64,000 nt of DNA from Hyphomonadaceae bacterium UBA1933 (lineage in GTDB: Bacteria > Pseudomonadota > Alphaproteobacteria > Caulobacterales > Aquidulcibacteraceae): positions 562,008 through 626,007 of the forward strand of contig DDFH01000003.1 in the NCBI GenBank assembly GCA_002337085.1. The letters are read 5' to 3'. Positions 54,874-63,695 of this stretch are shown in pieces. The notes under the pieces were generated by a model. The model was not told the DNA's origin and did not search any database. It worked only from the letters and a program-made list of their open reading frames with translations. Numbering within the stretch: the stretch's first letter is position 1; each line of letters starts with the position of its first letter. Both the position numbers and the translations under genes were made by a program.

Positions 54874-55467
54874 TTTTTTAAGTGCAACATCTCTACCGCA
54901 GCCTTGGCGGTAATTTTCATATTCCCAGTGGTGAGTGCGCCAATAATGTTGGTGATATGATTCTGCTGGATAAAATGGTGTGTTGGCGATAGTAATTTGT
55001 GTATAAATTTTCTTGTTAAGTTGCTTGCCAACTGCCGCTTTTGAAGAATTTGCCAATTCAAATTGCTGGTTATCATAAGTGAAAATTGCGGTATGATATT
55101 CGGGCGCGAAATCGCAAATTACGCCTTGTTGATTTGTAGGGTCGGTTGCGTGCCAGAAAGTATCAAGTAATTTATTAAAATTGGTTTTGTCTGGGTCATA
55201 ATATACTTCGACTGCTTCGACATGACCAGTATTACCAATTGAAACCCTATCATAGCTCGGATTTTTAATCTTGCCGCCCATAAAACCTGCGGTGGTTTTG
55301 ACAACGCCATTGGCATTATCAAAGGCTTTTTGAATTGACCAAAAACAACCACCGGCAAACACTGCTTTTTGCAATTTTGGATTTTTTATTTCCGCTGCGG
55401 AAAAGGAGGCAATGCTAAGAGATAAAACAAGTGTCAAGGCCCCGAAAAATTTCTTTGAAATAATCAT
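54859..55467 (-). CDS. msrA: Exported peptide-methionine (S)-S-oxide reductase
   Basis: A 202-aa MsrA with an N-terminal signal peptide (about 1-25, ending SAAE), so it acts outside the cytoplasm. The catalytic cysteine is in GGCFWSIQKAFD (about residue 41). Further cysteines in VICDFAPEYH and RQGCGRD are candidates for the resolving disulfide. It reduces the S-epimer of methionine sulfoxide in proteins. It follows msrB by 10 bp and is the last gene of the dipZ-msrB-msrA operon. Confidence 0.93.
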   Translation of the reverse strand: MIISKKFFGALTLVLSLSIASFSAAEIKNPKLQKAVFAGGCFWSIQKAFDNANGVVKTTAGFMGGKIKNPSYDRVSIGNTGHVEAVEVYYDPDKTNFNKLLDTFWHATDPTNQQGVICDFAPEYHTAIFTYDNQQFELANSSKAAVGKQLNKKIYTQITIANTPFYPAESYHQHYWRTHHWEYENYRQGCGRDVALKKLWGN

Positions 55468-55477
55468 GGTAAATCCT

Positions 55478-55942
55478 TTATAAGGGGATGAATTTTAATA
55501 CCGCACCGTTTGAACAATAACGAAGCCCCGTGGGTCGTGGCCCATCGTTAAAAATGTGCCCGTGATGTCCGCCGCATTTTGCACAATGATATTCGGTTCT
55601 TTCATCACCTATCAACCAATCATTTTTGGTTAAAAGCGCACCGTTAATTGCTTGATAGAAGCTAGGCCAGCCTGTTTCAGAATCGTATTTTGTGGTTGAA
55701 GAAAACAATTGATTTCCACAGCCTGCACAGGCAAAAACACCTTTATGGTGTTCTTTTAATAAAGGGGAAGTAAAGGCGCGCTCTGTTCCTTCATGGCGTA
55801 AGATTGCAAATTGCAATGCGCTAAGGCGTTTTTTCCATTCTGCGTCAGAGTAATTTACCTCATATTCAACCTTTTTCGCAGAAGCCAATTGAGGAGTGAA
55901 TATACAAGCACTAGCATAAAATAAAAATTTTCGTCTGTTCAT
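55478..55942 (-). CDS. msrB: Exported peptide-methionine (R)-S-oxide reductase
   Basis: A 154-aa MsrB. Zn-binding pairs are CAGC and CAKC, the segment GWPSFYQAI is conserved, and the catalytic cysteine is in RYCSNG near the end. The N-terminus MNRRKFLFYASACIF is a Tat-like signal, so the enzyme is exported, matching MsrA. I use the ATG at 55942, which begins 4 bp after the dipZ stop; the longer frame from TTG 55954 would overlap dipZ. It reduces the R-epimer of methionine sulfoxide. Confidence 0.93.
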   Translation of the reverse strand: MNRRKFLFYASACIFTPQLASAKKVEYEVNYSDAEWKKRLSALQFAILRHEGTERAFTSPLLKEHHKGVFACAGCGNQLFSSTTKYDSETGWPSFYQAINGALLTKNDWLIGDERTEYHCAKCGGHHGHIFNDGPRPTGLRYCSNGAVLKFIPL

Positions 55943-55946
55943 GATA

Positions 55947-57635
55947 TTACCCAAAAGTGAAAGCGTAAGCGGAAACGCCTTTGCCCATAAATTCTATTGA
56001 AAAATCATGTTGTCCGGCTTTGTTTTTAAGGCGTATCAATTGATAAAGACGATTGTCTTTTATGGTGCCATAACCGTTTTCATCAACATCAAGTCCATGG
56101 TTTTCCATTGGTGGTTTACCATCAAGCAAGACACGGAATTTTACGGTCTGTCCGGCTTGCGGCGGCCCCAAAACCAAATGTAAATCACGGGCATTAAAAC
56201 GATAAGTGATGCCGCCTTTATCGGAGTTAAGGTAGGCGTTTTCTTCATTAATTGTCCATGTTCCATAAAGGCTGTGCTTATTTAGAACAGGTTTTCCGAT
56301 TGTATATTTTTGCGCCTCATTGGCAGAAATATTTTCAGGTGAATTAAACCCTTCGGTTCGTTCATAACCAATATAGGTTTCGGGTGATAAAACCTCTTTA
56401 AACTCCGATTGCTCCCCGATGCCTTGTGTGTCAATTTTAGTTATTGACGCTTTAATATTGTGACCATTCTCTTCAAGTAATTTTACTAAGTTTTTTTCAG
56501 ATTCCTCATAATCGCCTTCGCCAAAATGATGATCTCTAATAATTCCGTTACGGTCTATAAAATAATGGGCAGGCCAATATTGATTGTTAAAAGCATTGAA
56601 ATTTTTAAGGTCATTATCAAGAAGTACGGGATAATTAATTCCCAAATCCTTCACGGCTTTTTGAACATTGTTAAAATCACGTTCAAAGGCAAATTCGGGG
56701 GAGTGAATACCAATCACTACTAAACCGTCTTTGCCGTATTTTTCTGCCCATGCCTTAACATAAGGAATTGTACGTAAGCAATTTATACATGAATAAGTCC
56801 AGAAATCGATTAAGACTACTTTGCCTTTCAAATCTTCTTTGCTTAAAGGCTTGGAATTAAGCCATTGTGTGCCTATTAGTGATGGCATCTGATCTTCTGA
56901 ACTATTATTCAAATTATCGATATTTTTTGCGCTGTTAAGGTTTGTTTTATCTATAAGGGATTGTTCAATCTTATTGGTATTGGCGGTTGAAATTTGGGTT
57001 AAAAAACCTTTGTCTGCACCGCTTGCAATTAACACAACACCAATAATTACCAATACCCCAAGGACTTTGCGGATGTTTTCCCCAAAACCCAATGATTTTT
57101 TCATATATGAGAATACTTTGCCACCTGCAAAGATTGCAATTGATAATGAAGTTGCCGCACCCAATGCGTAGGCAAATAATAATAAAATACTATTGTAACT
57201 AACGCCATTAATTGCTGCCCCTGTAAGTACCAATCCTAAAATAGGTCCTGCACATGGCGCCCATAAAAGCCCGGTTGCTACACCAAGACCAAAAGAGCCT
57301 AAAACATTTCCATTATTTATTCTGGAACCAAGTCTTACAATTGGTCGTGTGAAATATTCCGATAATTGCGGTAATAAAAGCATAAAGCCAAAAATGGCAA
57401 ATATAATCATTGCGATTATGCGTGCCGCTTCATTGGCTTTGGCAATCCATGCACCTGATATTGTGGCAAGGCTTGAAACAATTATAAAAGTAAAGATTAG
57501 TCCCAATAATAGGGGCAAAGTCGATTTAATAAATGGCTTATCGGATTTTGCAAAAACAAAAGGCAAAACCGGCAAGATACATGGGCTTATAATTGTTAAA
57601 ACCCCGCCGACATATGATAATATATAAAATAACAT
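55947..57635 (-). CDS. dipZ: DipZ-type thiol reductant conduit: CcdA/DsbD membrane domain fused to thioredoxin and C-terminal domain
   Basis: A 562-aa protein in three parts. Part one is a six-helix CcdA/DsbD membrane domain (about 1-215) with the conserved cysteines in ISPCILP and WAPCAGP. Part two is a periplasmic thioredoxin/TlpA domain (about 250-400) with active site CINC. Part three is a C-terminal beta-rich domain (about 440-562) seen in DipZ proteins. Electrons from cytoplasmic thioredoxin cross the membrane to the CINC site. Here the likely recipients are the exported MsrB and MsrA encoded just downstream. The ATG at 57635 has AGGAG 6 nt upstream. Confidence 0.9.
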   Translation of the reverse strand: MLFYILSYVGGVLTIISPCILPVLPFVFAKSDKPFIKSTLPLLLGLIFTFIIVSSLATISGAWIAKANEAARIIAMIIFAIFGFMLLLPQLSEYFTRPIVRLGSRINNGNVLGSFGLGVATGLLWAPCAGPILGLVLTGAAINGVSYNSILLLFAYALGAATSLSIAIFAGGKVFSYMKKSLGFGENIRKVLGVLVIIGVVLIASGADKGFLTQISTANTNKIEQSLIDKTNLNSAKNIDNLNNSSEDQMPSLIGTQWLNSKPLSKEDLKGKVVLIDFWTYSCINCLRTIPYVKAWAEKYGKDGLVVIGIHSPEFAFERDFNNVQKAVKDLGINYPVLLDNDLKNFNAFNNQYWPAHYFIDRNGIIRDHHFGEGDYEESEKNLVKLLEENGHNIKASITKIDTQGIGEQSEFKEVLSPETYIGYERTEGFNSPENISANEAQKYTIGKPVLNKHSLYGTWTINEENAYLNSDKGGITYRFNARDLHLVLGPPQAGQTVKFRVLLDGKPPMENHGLDVDENGYGTIKDNRLYQLIRLKNKAGQHDFSIEFMGKGVSAYAFTFG

Positions 57636-57721
57636 TTCACGCTCCTATTTACATATACGTTTTGCAATTTGTTTTGGTTACAAAATTGGTGAGATTTAAT
57701 AATATTTGTAGCAATAATGCG

Positions 57722-57739
57722 GCGGTAATATAATACCGC
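57722..57739. other. Small hairpin in the dipZ-rplM divergent spacer
   Basis: GCGGTA (57722-57727) and TACCGC (57734-57739) form a 6-bp stem with loop ATATAA. It is upstream of both genes and has no T run. Role unknown. Confidence 0.35.
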
Positions 57740-57780
57740 AAAGCTAACTAGTTGTTTTTATTGCAAAAACAGTAGGGGTG

Positions 57781-57809
57781 TTGACAAAAGAATCATAATC
57801 CTGTTTATG
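57781..57809 (+). promoter_or_regulatory. Promoter of rplM-rpsI
   Basis: TTGACA (57781-57786), exactly 17 bp, then TTTATG (57804-57809), 65 bp before the rplM ATG. It is a strong housekeeping-type promoter as expected for ribosomal genes. Confidence 0.65.
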
Positions 57810-57874
57810 CGCCACACACAAGCCGTCAAAAGTGATTTTGGCGGGCTTATTGTTTTAAACATAGGATAGTTTTT

Positions 57875-58342
57875 ATGTACACAAAAAGTGCAAAAACCGC
57901 TGAAGCTGACCGCAAATGGATTGTGGTTGACGCTGATGGTGCGGTTGTTGGTCGCCTTGCTACTTTCATTGCAAAGCGTCTTCGCGGTAAACATCGCGCT
58001 GATTTCACCCCACACGCTGATGTTGGTGATTTTGTTGTTGTTATCAATGCCGAAAAAGTTAAATTTACCGGCAAAAAAATGGAAAACAAACGTTATTATC
58101 GCCACACTGGTCACCCAGGCGGTATTAAAGAAACTTCACCTGCAAAAATCATTGCTGGTCGTTTCCCTGAACGCGTTCTTGAACAAGCTGTTCTTCGTAT
58201 GCTTCCTAAAGAATCTCCACTTGCGCGCGATCAATTCAAAAAACTTCGCGTTTATGCCGGTGCTGAACATCCGCATGAAGCGCAAAACCCAACCAACGTT
58301 GATTTCAAATCAATGAATAGCAAAAACGTAAGGGGCGCATAA
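57875..58342 (+). CDS. rplM: 50S ribosomal protein L13
   Basis: A 155-aa L13 with the conserved [19 protein letters not shown], the central [18 protein letters not shown], and the C-terminal motif [16 protein letters not shown]. It is an early-assembling large-subunit protein. ATG at 57875. Its stop overlaps the rpsI ATG by 1 bp (TAATG). Confidence 0.97.
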   Translation: MYTKSAKTAEADRKWIVVDADGAVVGRLATFIAKRLRGKHRADFTPHADVGDFVVVINAEKVKFTGKKMENKRYYRHTGHPGGIKETSPAKIIAGRFPERVLEQAVLRMLPKESPLARDQFKKLRVYAGAEHPHEAQNPTNVDFKSMNSKNVRGA

Positions 58343-58824
58343 TGTCTGATACAGTTAATTCACTAGAAGATTTGGCAACCCTTGGCAAAGATGAGCAAGT
58401 GGTTGAAGTTATTGTTCGTGAACCAGAAATCGATTCTTTGGGTCGCGCATATTCAACTGGTAAACGTAAAAATGCGATTGCTCGTGTATGGGTAAAACGC
58501 GGTACTGGCAAAATCACCATCAATGGCAAAGATCAAGAGCAATATTTTGCACGTCCGGTTCTTCGCATGGTTATCAATCAGCCAATGCAGGTTACTAACC
58601 GCGCAACTGAATTTGACGTAATTGCAACCGTTAAAGGCGGCGGTCTTTCTGGTCAAGCTGGTGCGGTTCGTCACGGTATTTCAACTGCTCTTACCCGCTT
58701 TGAGCCTGCTCTTCGCGCTGTATTGAAACCATATGGTTACCTTACTCGTGATAGCCGTGTTGTTGAACGTAAAAAATACGGTCGCGCAAAAGCACGTCGT
58801 TCTTTCCAGTTCTCAAAACGTTAA
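58342..58824 (+). CDS. rpsI: 30S ribosomal protein S9
   Basis: A 160-aa S9. An acidic N-terminal extension of about 35 residues, usual in alphaproteobacteria, precedes the core [16 protein letters not shown]. The sequence ends with the characteristic Lys/Arg tail [17 protein letters not shown], which reaches the P-site tRNA. Translationally coupled to rplM. A terminator follows. Confidence 0.97.
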   Translation: MSDTVNSLEDLATLGKDEQVVEVIVREPEIDSLGRAYSTGKRKNAIARVWVKRGTGKITINGKDQEQYFARPVLRMVINQPMQVTNRATEFDVIATVKGGGLSGQAGAVRHGISTALTRFEPALRAVLKPYGYLTRDSRVVERKKYGRAKARRSFQFSKR

Positions 58825-58848
58825 TCTGGTTTTTCAAATCAAATTCAA

Positions 58849-58879
58849 AACGCCCTCGAACATTCGGGGGCGTTTTTTT
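58849..58879 (+). terminator. Intrinsic terminator of rplM-rpsI
   Basis: An 11-bp stem with one G-T pair (58850-58860 with 58863-58873), then TTTTTTT. Confidence 0.88.
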
Positions 58880-58989
58880 ATGCCATTTTTATTTTATGGC
58901 GACCTAGGCAACTTTAATTTGCCATAATAATAATTCATCACGTGTTCATTGTGTTTTGATAAAATAATCTATTAAAATTGGGTGGTGAT

Positions 58990-59760
58990 ATGACATTCAA
59001 AAAAATTATTCTTAATGGTGCAGTTGTTTCCTTGGCATTGCTTGGTGTAACTTCCTGCACAAGCATTGCGAAAACTGAACCAATGGCGGATATGGCACAT
59101 AATAGCAGAAATTCACTTGATTGGGCCGGCGCATATAAAGGCACAATGCCGTGCGCGGATTGCGAAGGACTTGAAACCGTAATCACTCTTAAACAAGATG
59201 GAACATATACATCCCAAACCAAATATCTTGGCAAGAACGACGACAAGGTTTTTACCGAAAACGGTAAGTTCACATGGTCAGATGACGGCAGCACGATAAT
59301 GGCCGATGGAATGCGCCTAAAGGTCGGTGAAAATCAAATCACATGGCTTGATGGGGAAGGCAAGGTAATAACTGGCGATTTGGCGAAAATGTTCGTCTTG
59401 CAAAAAATCACCAATACAACACTTACCGAAACCTATTGGAAACTGGTGGAAATTAATGGGCAGCCAGTAAAGCCAAGCCCATCCGAACCCTATATGATTT
59501 TAAAAGCAGACGGCAGCATGAATGGATCATCGGGTTGCAATCGTATGATGGGTTCATATAACGCCAAAGATATGGGGCGCATTCAATTCGGGCAAATTGC
59601 AGGAACCAAAATGTTTTGTATGGACGGTATGGAAACCGAACAACAATTCTTTAATGTCTTGTCCCAAGCCGATAATTACACAATCGTTGGCGACACATTG
59701 CAATTAAACAAAGCCCGCATGGCGCCCCTTGCCAAGTTTGAAGCGGTTTATTTACGGTAA
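58990..59760 (+). CDS. Lipoprotein with NlpE-like N-terminal and META domains
   Basis: A 256-aa lipoprotein. The lipobox is GVTSC, with the acylated cysteine about 23 residues in. An NlpE-like/copper-resistance domain (about 45-130) has the CxxC-type PCADCEGL, and a META/HslJ domain (about 145-256) contains the typical SSGCNRMMGSY. The family is linked with envelope stress and antibiotic tolerance, but no precise function is established. The ATG at 58990 has GGGTGGTGAT upstream; a TTG at 58978 would add four residues. It stands alone between rpsI and a palindromic repeat. Confidence 0.82.
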   Translation: MTFKKIILNGAVVSLALLGVTSCTSIAKTEPMADMAHNSRNSLDWAGAYKGTMPCADCEGLETVITLKQDGTYTSQTKYLGKNDDKVFTENGKFTWSDDGSTIMADGMRLKVGENQITWLDGEGKVITGDLAKMFVLQKITNTTLTETYWKLVEINGQPVKPSPSEPYMILKADGSMNGSSGCNRMMGSYNAKDMGRIQFGQIAGTKMFCMDGMETEQQFFNVLSQADNYTIVGDTLQLNKARMAPLAKFEAVYLR

Positions 59761-59774
59761 TAACTAAGGCCATA

Positions 59775-59845
59775 CTGTCACCCCGCACTTGTTGCGGGGT
59801 CTCGCTTTCTAACTACAAGACCCCGCAATAAATGCGGGGTGACAG
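59775..59845. repeat. 71-bp REP-like inverted repeat
   Basis: Two 28-bp arms (59775-59802 and 59818-59845) are inverted copies with 26 of 28 bases matching, separated by 15 bp. Each arm also folds on itself through CCCCGCA and TGCGGGG. The GTCACCCCGCA core resembles a dispersed palindromic repeat that I recall from intergenic regions of alphaproteobacterial genomes. It may also act as a terminator or mRNA-stabilising end for the convergent genes at either side. Only this copy is in the window. Confidence 0.8.
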
Positions 59846-59875
59846 GTCTTAATTAAATTGCCAAGCCTATAATGT

Positions 59876-60265
59876 TTAGTCTAATTGATGCGGTGATTTG
59901 GTTGCTTCCTTCAAAACCTCAAGAATGGCATTGGGGTTTGAAAGGACGTCCTTGTCTTTGAAGCGCAGCACATCAAATTTGCAATATTCAAAATATTCGT
60001 TGCGTTCGGCATCATTTGCGCGCCCTTCAAGCTCTGGGCTATCGACTTCAACAATTAGCCAGCGTTCATAACAAACAAAATCGGCAAAATAGCCAATGTC
60101 GTTACGACCCTTTTTAATCCGTTCCGACCGCAGGAATTTAACGCCCAATGCCTTGTCTTTTATCATCGACCACATTTTATATTCAGCCTTGGTAGGCTGA
60201 TTACGCATATTGCGCCGCCCAGAAACATTAAACTCATCATCGGCTTTTTTAGGTGCTTTTCTCAT
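59876..60265 (-). CDS. DUF559 endonuclease-like protein
   Basis: A 129-aa protein of the DUF559 family, which has the very-short-patch-repair/restriction endonuclease fold. After a basic head come MRNQPTKAEYKMWSMIKDK, then FLRSERI, and the likely metal-binding core GYFADFVCYERWLIVEVDSPE (Asp in FADFVC, Glu and Asp in VEVDSPE). It ends with YFEYCKFDVLRFKD. No methylase is nearby, so it is not an obvious restriction system. No clear ribosome binding site precedes the ATG at 60265, and the ATG 19 codons in is possible. It is next to the REP-like repeat. Confidence 0.8.
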   Translation of the reverse strand: MRKAPKKADDEFNVSGRRNMRNQPTKAEYKMWSMIKDKALGVKFLRSERIKKGRNDIGYFADFVCYERWLIVEVDSPELEGRANDAERNEYFEYCKFDVLRFKDKDVLSNPNAILEVLKEATKSPHQLD

Positions 60266-60332
60266 GCGGGCGTGAATAGCGGATTTTTGAGGGAAGGGGA
60301 AGGGGGGATTATTTGTAACCTAAATAATTATT

Positions 60333-61055
60333 TTAATTATTCTTTTGATAGTTAAAGCACGAATTTTCACCTTTTTTGGATTTGCCTAGGTTGAAACTAA
60401 TTGTTTCAATTGTAGGGGTTACTGTAATAATAGGTTTTTTAAGATATTCGCTTAGAAAGGTATCAACTTCATTTTTAATTTCGGGTGATTGTTCAATCGT
60501 AGTAAACCCTTTTAATTCAGTATCGTATAATACTGAAATGTTGCTATATTGTGAGGCGCTTTGTGGTAGTTTTCCTTCATCTGCGGCTTTTTGCATTTCT
60601 CTAAATGAATATGAGGAATCAAATTTTCCAATTAGATTAAATTCGTCTCGCTTAACATGGAAATATTTTGTCCCGCTATTGAAGCATTCGCCCCAGAGAA
60701 ATCTATAATGAAACATTGCGATTGCCGCATCATTTTCTTTCATTTGACCAATCCAATATCTCTTTCCATTGGCTTTATTTGTAACTAGAAATAAAGTCAC
60801 TTCATTTGGAGATCTAAACAGTAAGCTTACATCAGGAATTGTATTTGTACTGCTATCATACCTCATAATTCTTAGTCCTTGAAACAACAACATCAATGGA
60901 GAATTAAATAAGTTTTTTTCGAATGCGGGACTGTTTTCATCAATAGCAATTACTACATATCCGTAGCCATCTTTTAGTTTTTCAAATGAGCCAGCGAAGC
61001 TTGTTGATGGAGTTAAAAAAGAAAATAAGATTACAAAAATTAGTTTTTTGAACAT
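60333..61055 (-). CDS. Exported protein of unknown function
   Basis: A 240-aa protein with a signal peptide (about 1-21, ending TSFAG). I do not recognise a family. Visible features are YGYVVIAIDENSPAFEKN near the start, two cysteines only (in GECFNSG and NSCFNYQ), and aromatic-rich strands such as MFHYRFLWGE, so a beta-rich periplasmic fold is likely. Base composition is poorer in G+C than neighbouring genes, and it sits between ribosomal clusters, so recent acquisition is possible. A start with MFKK and Lys-rich n-region supports export. Confidence 0.65.
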   Translation of the reverse strand: MFKKLIFVILFSFLTPSTSFAGSFEKLKDGYGYVVIAIDENSPAFEKNLFNSPLMLLFQGLRIMRYDSSTNTIPDVSLLFRSPNEVTLFLVTNKANGKRYWIGQMKENDAAIAMFHYRFLWGECFNSGTKYFHVKRDEFNLIGKFDSSYSFREMQKAADEGKLPQSASQYSNISVLYDTELKGFTTIEQSPEIKNEVDTFLSEYLKKPIITVTPTIETISFNLGKSKKGENSCFNYQKNN

Positions 61056-61617
61056 AGTTCTTTCACTTTATAATTGAATAAGTAATAATTGAAGGATAAA
61101 TGAATAATTTGAAGCTATATTTCTCTATTTAAAATCATTTTATGTCAAATAAATTTTCTACTGCTAAGCTTTATGCGCTCATTACATGTAAGAGCTTGAC
61201 AAACGAATCTCTCTTATATATAGCCACCACATCTTGCTTGAACTGGCTGTGAATTGCCGTCAAACAAAGACTTTTTGGTTTTTGCTGTTTGACAATTCAG
61301 ACGCGTTCTCAAGAAATTAGGGTTGGTCATCGCCGATAATGATGCCAAAAGGTTTTAAACCTTCAAACTTATAAGAGACGCGTTTTAAACGCAATTGTCT
61401 GTTTGACCTATTTTCTTGAAATCGCTAAATCAGTTGGGCCGTGCTTTTCTTTGAAATGCGCGGTTTTTATTTTGGCTCAACTGATTGGGTCGGGATTTAA
61501 GTTTTAAGCAAATTTGTTTTTTCGTGCGACATGACCGCGATGCCCAAGGGTAATCTGCTTTAATGTCGTTTTAGTTGTTTGGGGCAAACCATAGGGGTTT
61601 GCAAAAAGAGGGTGAAA
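61056..61617 (+). promoter_or_regulatory. Promoter and structured leader of the S10 ribosomal operon
   Basis: TTGACA (61196-61201), a 17-bp spacer and TATAGC (61219-61224) predict a start near 61231, giving a leader of about 390 nt. Within it: a stem GTCAAACA/TGTTTGAC (61259-61266 with 61286-61293) extended by GAATT/AATTC; two small palindromes around GTTTTAAAC (61351-61365 and about 61379-61392); a 13-bp stem (61428-61440 with 61474-61486, one G-U pair); a CGACAT/ATGTCG pair (61527-61532 with 61563-61568); and GCAAACC/GGTTTGC (61584-61602) just before the rpsJ ribosome binding site. The bases 61056-61195 show nothing distinctive. Confidence 0.6.
61439..61473 (+). terminator. Candidate attenuator terminator in the S10 leader
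   Basis: CCGTGC (61439-61444) pairs with GCGCGG (61458-61463, one G-U), followed by TTTTTATTTT. It looks like an intrinsic terminator inside the leader about 150 nt before rpsJ. Its first two bases also belong to the larger 13-bp stem, so the two structures compete at that point. Confidence 0.45.
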
Positions 61618-61926
61618 ATGGCAACACAGACCATTCGCATCAAATTACGGGCATTTGATCACCGTGCACTTGATACAAGTGCCAAAGAGATCATCTCTAC
61701 TGCAAAGCGTACCGGCGCCGAAGTTCGCGGTCCGATTCCTTTGCCGACCCGCATTGAGCGTTTTACCGTAAACCGTTCGCCGCACGTTGACAAAAAGTCA
61801 CGCGAGCAATTTGAAATCCGCACACATAAACGTGTTCTAGACATCGTTGACCCGACTCCGCAAACTGTTGATGCTCTTATGAAGCTTGACCTTGCGGCAG
61901 GTGTTGACGTTGAGATTAAGATCTAG
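61618..61926 (+). CDS. rpsJ: 30S ribosomal protein S10
   Basis: A 102-aa S10, also the NusE transcription factor. Conserved [14 protein letters not shown] at the start, [29 protein letters not shown] in the middle (the loop that enters the head of the 30S subunit), and [19 protein letters not shown] use the ATG at 61618 with GAGGG upstream rather than the longer open frame from 61579. It is the first gene of the S10 operon, 11 bp before rplC. Confidence 0.97.
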   Translation: MATQTIRIKLRAFDHRALDTSAKEIISTAKRTGAEVRGPIPLPTRIERFTVNRSPHVDKKSREQFEIRTHKRVLDIVDPTPQTVDALMKLDLAAGVDVEIKI

Positions 61927-61937
61927 GGGACAAACCA

Positions 61938-62681
61938 ATGCGTACTGGTATTATTGCTAAGAAAATTGGTATGACAAGAGTGTTCGCAGCCGATGGCGCG
62001 CACGTTCCTGTTACTGTTCTTGCGCTTGAAGGCAACCAAGTTGTTGCACAGCGCACATTAGATAAAGATGGCTATGTTGCTTTGCAGATTGGTGCAGGCA
62101 CTCGTAAAGCTAAAAACGTTGCTAAGCCGCAACGTGGACATTTCGCGAAAGCAAATGTTGAGCCTAAAGCCAAGCTTAAAGAATTCCGCGTAACCGAAGA
62201 AAACTTGGTTGATGTTGGTCTTGAAATCACTGCTGATCACTTTGTTGAAGGTCAGATGGTTGATGTTGCGGCTATCACAATCGGTCACGGCTTCTCTGGT
62301 GCGATGAAACGTTGGAACTTTGGTGGTCTTCGCGCTACTCACGGTGTGTCACTTTCTCACCGTTCACATGGTTCAACTGGTCAGCGCCAAGATCCAGGTA
62401 AAGTTTTCAAAGGTAAAAAAATGGCTGGTCATTACGGCGTAGAACGTGTGACTGTTCAAAACCTTGAAATCGTGCGCACTGACGTTGCTCGTGGTCTTAT
62501 CCTTGTAAAAGGTGCAACTCCTGGTGCTGAAGGCACTTGGGTTGAGATTAAAGACGCAATCAAATCAGCAATTCCTGCTGATGCTCCTAAACCTGCGGCT
62601 ACTCGTAAGTTTGGTGAAGTTGCGGCACTTGCTCAAGAAGCTCCAGTTGTTGAAACTCCTGCTGAAGAGGGTCAAGAATAA
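61938..62681 (+). CDS. rplC: 50S ribosomal protein L3
   Basis: A 247-aa L3 with the start [16 protein letters not shown], the glutamine-methylation region [19 protein letters not shown], and [16 protein letters not shown]. It carries an alanine/proline/glutamate-rich C-terminal extension of about 35 residues, seen in alphaproteobacteria. It is coupled to rplD by TAATG. Confidence 0.97.
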   Translation: MRTGIIAKKIGMTRVFAADGAHVPVTVLALEGNQVVAQRTLDKDGYVALQIGAGTRKAKNVAKPQRGHFAKANVEPKAKLKEFRVTEENLVDVGLEITADHFVEGQMVDVAAITIGHGFSGAMKRWNFGGLRATHGVSLSHRSHGSTGQRQDPGKVFKGKKMAGHYGVERVTVQNLEIVRTDVARGLILVKGATPGAEGTWVEIKDAIKSAIPADAPKPAATRKFGEVAALAQEAPVVETPAEEGQE

Positions 62682-63382
62682 TGAAACTCGACGTAGTTAA
62701 ATTAGACGGCAAAAAAGCAGGCTCTATCGAGCTTGATGATGCTATTTTCGGTCTTGAGCCTCGTGCAGACGTGCTTCATCGCGTTGTTCGTTGGCAACAA
62801 GCTAACCGTCGCGCTGGTACTCATGACACACAAAACCGTGGTGAAGTATCTCGCACTCACTCAAAATCAATCAAGCAAAAAGGCTCTGGCGGCGCACGTC
62901 ACGGTTCTCGTAACGCTCCTATCTTCCGTGGTGGTGGTGTTGCACATGGTCCGCACCCGCGTTCACATGCTCATAGCTTGAATAAAAAATTCCGCGCTTT
63001 GGGTCTTAAAATGGCGCTTTCTGCAAAAGCAAAAACAGAATCTTTGATTATTCTTGATACTGCTGCTTTGGCTGCGCCTAGAACCAAAGAACTTAAAGCA
63101 AACTTTGCAACTCTTGGTCTTGAGAATGCGCTAATCATCGGCGGTGCTGTGGTTGATGCAAACTTCAAACTTGCTGCACGTAACATCATGAATATTGACG
63201 TTCTTGCAACTGCTGGTTTGAATGTTGAAAGCATTTTGAAACGCAAAACTCTTGTTCTTACCAAAGATGCATTAGAAGCTGTTAACGCACGCTTTGCTGC
63301 TGCTACTTCTGCTACAGAAGAAGCGCCGGCTAAAAAAGCACCTGCGAAAAAAGCTGCTAAAAAAGAAGAAGGGGAGGCATAG
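62681..63382 (+). CDS. rplD: 50S ribosomal protein L4
   Basis: A 233-aa L4 with [20 protein letters not shown] and [16 protein letters not shown], the loop that lines the exit tunnel, and [23 protein letters not shown]-terminal Ala/Lys repeat tail ([12 protein letters not shown]) extends it. In E. coli L4 represses its own operon through the S10 leader; the structured leader upstream makes a similar control possible here. Confidence 0.97.
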   Translation: MKLDVVKLDGKKAGSIELDDAIFGLEPRADVLHRVVRWQQANRRAGTHDTQNRGEVSRTHSKSIKQKGSGGARHGSRNAPIFRGGGVAHGPHPRSHAHSLNKKFRALGLKMALSAKAKTESLIILDTAALAAPRTKELKANFATLGLENALIIGGAVVDANFKLAARNIMNIDVLATAGLNVESILKRKTLVLTKDALEAVNARFAAATSATEEAPAKKAPAKKAAKKEEGEA

Positions 63383-63385
63383 GTT

Positions 63386-63682
63386 ATGACTACTGATGCT
63401 CGTCACTATGACGCTATCCTTGCTCCGGTAATCACTGAAAAAGCAACTATGCTTACTGAAAACAACCAAGTTGTTTTTCAGGTTCCTTTGACTGCGACTA
63501 AACCGCAAATCAAAGAAGCTGTTGAAGCACTTTTCAAAGTTAAAGTGAAAGCTGTGAACACCGTTCGTGTTGAAGGCAAAATCAAACGTTTCCGTGGTAA
63601 ACTTGGCAAACGTTCTGACTTCAAAAAAGCAATTGTTACCTTAAATGAAGGTGACACAATCGATATTTCAACCGGTTTATAG
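63386..63682 (+). CDS. rplW: 50S ribosomal protein L23
   Basis: A 98-aa L23 with [18 protein letters not shown] and [22 protein letters not shown], which docks trigger factor and SRP at the exit tunnel. It starts 3 bp after rplD, with GGGGAGG overlapping the end of that gene as ribosome binding site. Confidence 0.97.
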   Translation: MTTDARHYDAILAPVITEKATMLTENNQVVFQVPLTATKPQIKEAVEALFKVKVKAVNTVRVEGKIKRFRGKLGKRSDFKKAIVTLNEGDTIDISTGL

Positions 63683-63695
63683 GAGTTAGGGAATT

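Noticed and set aside
59876..60265. Restriction-modification system at the DUF559 gene
   Set aside because: No methyltransferase or specificity gene in the neighbourhood; DUF559 proteins often stand alone.
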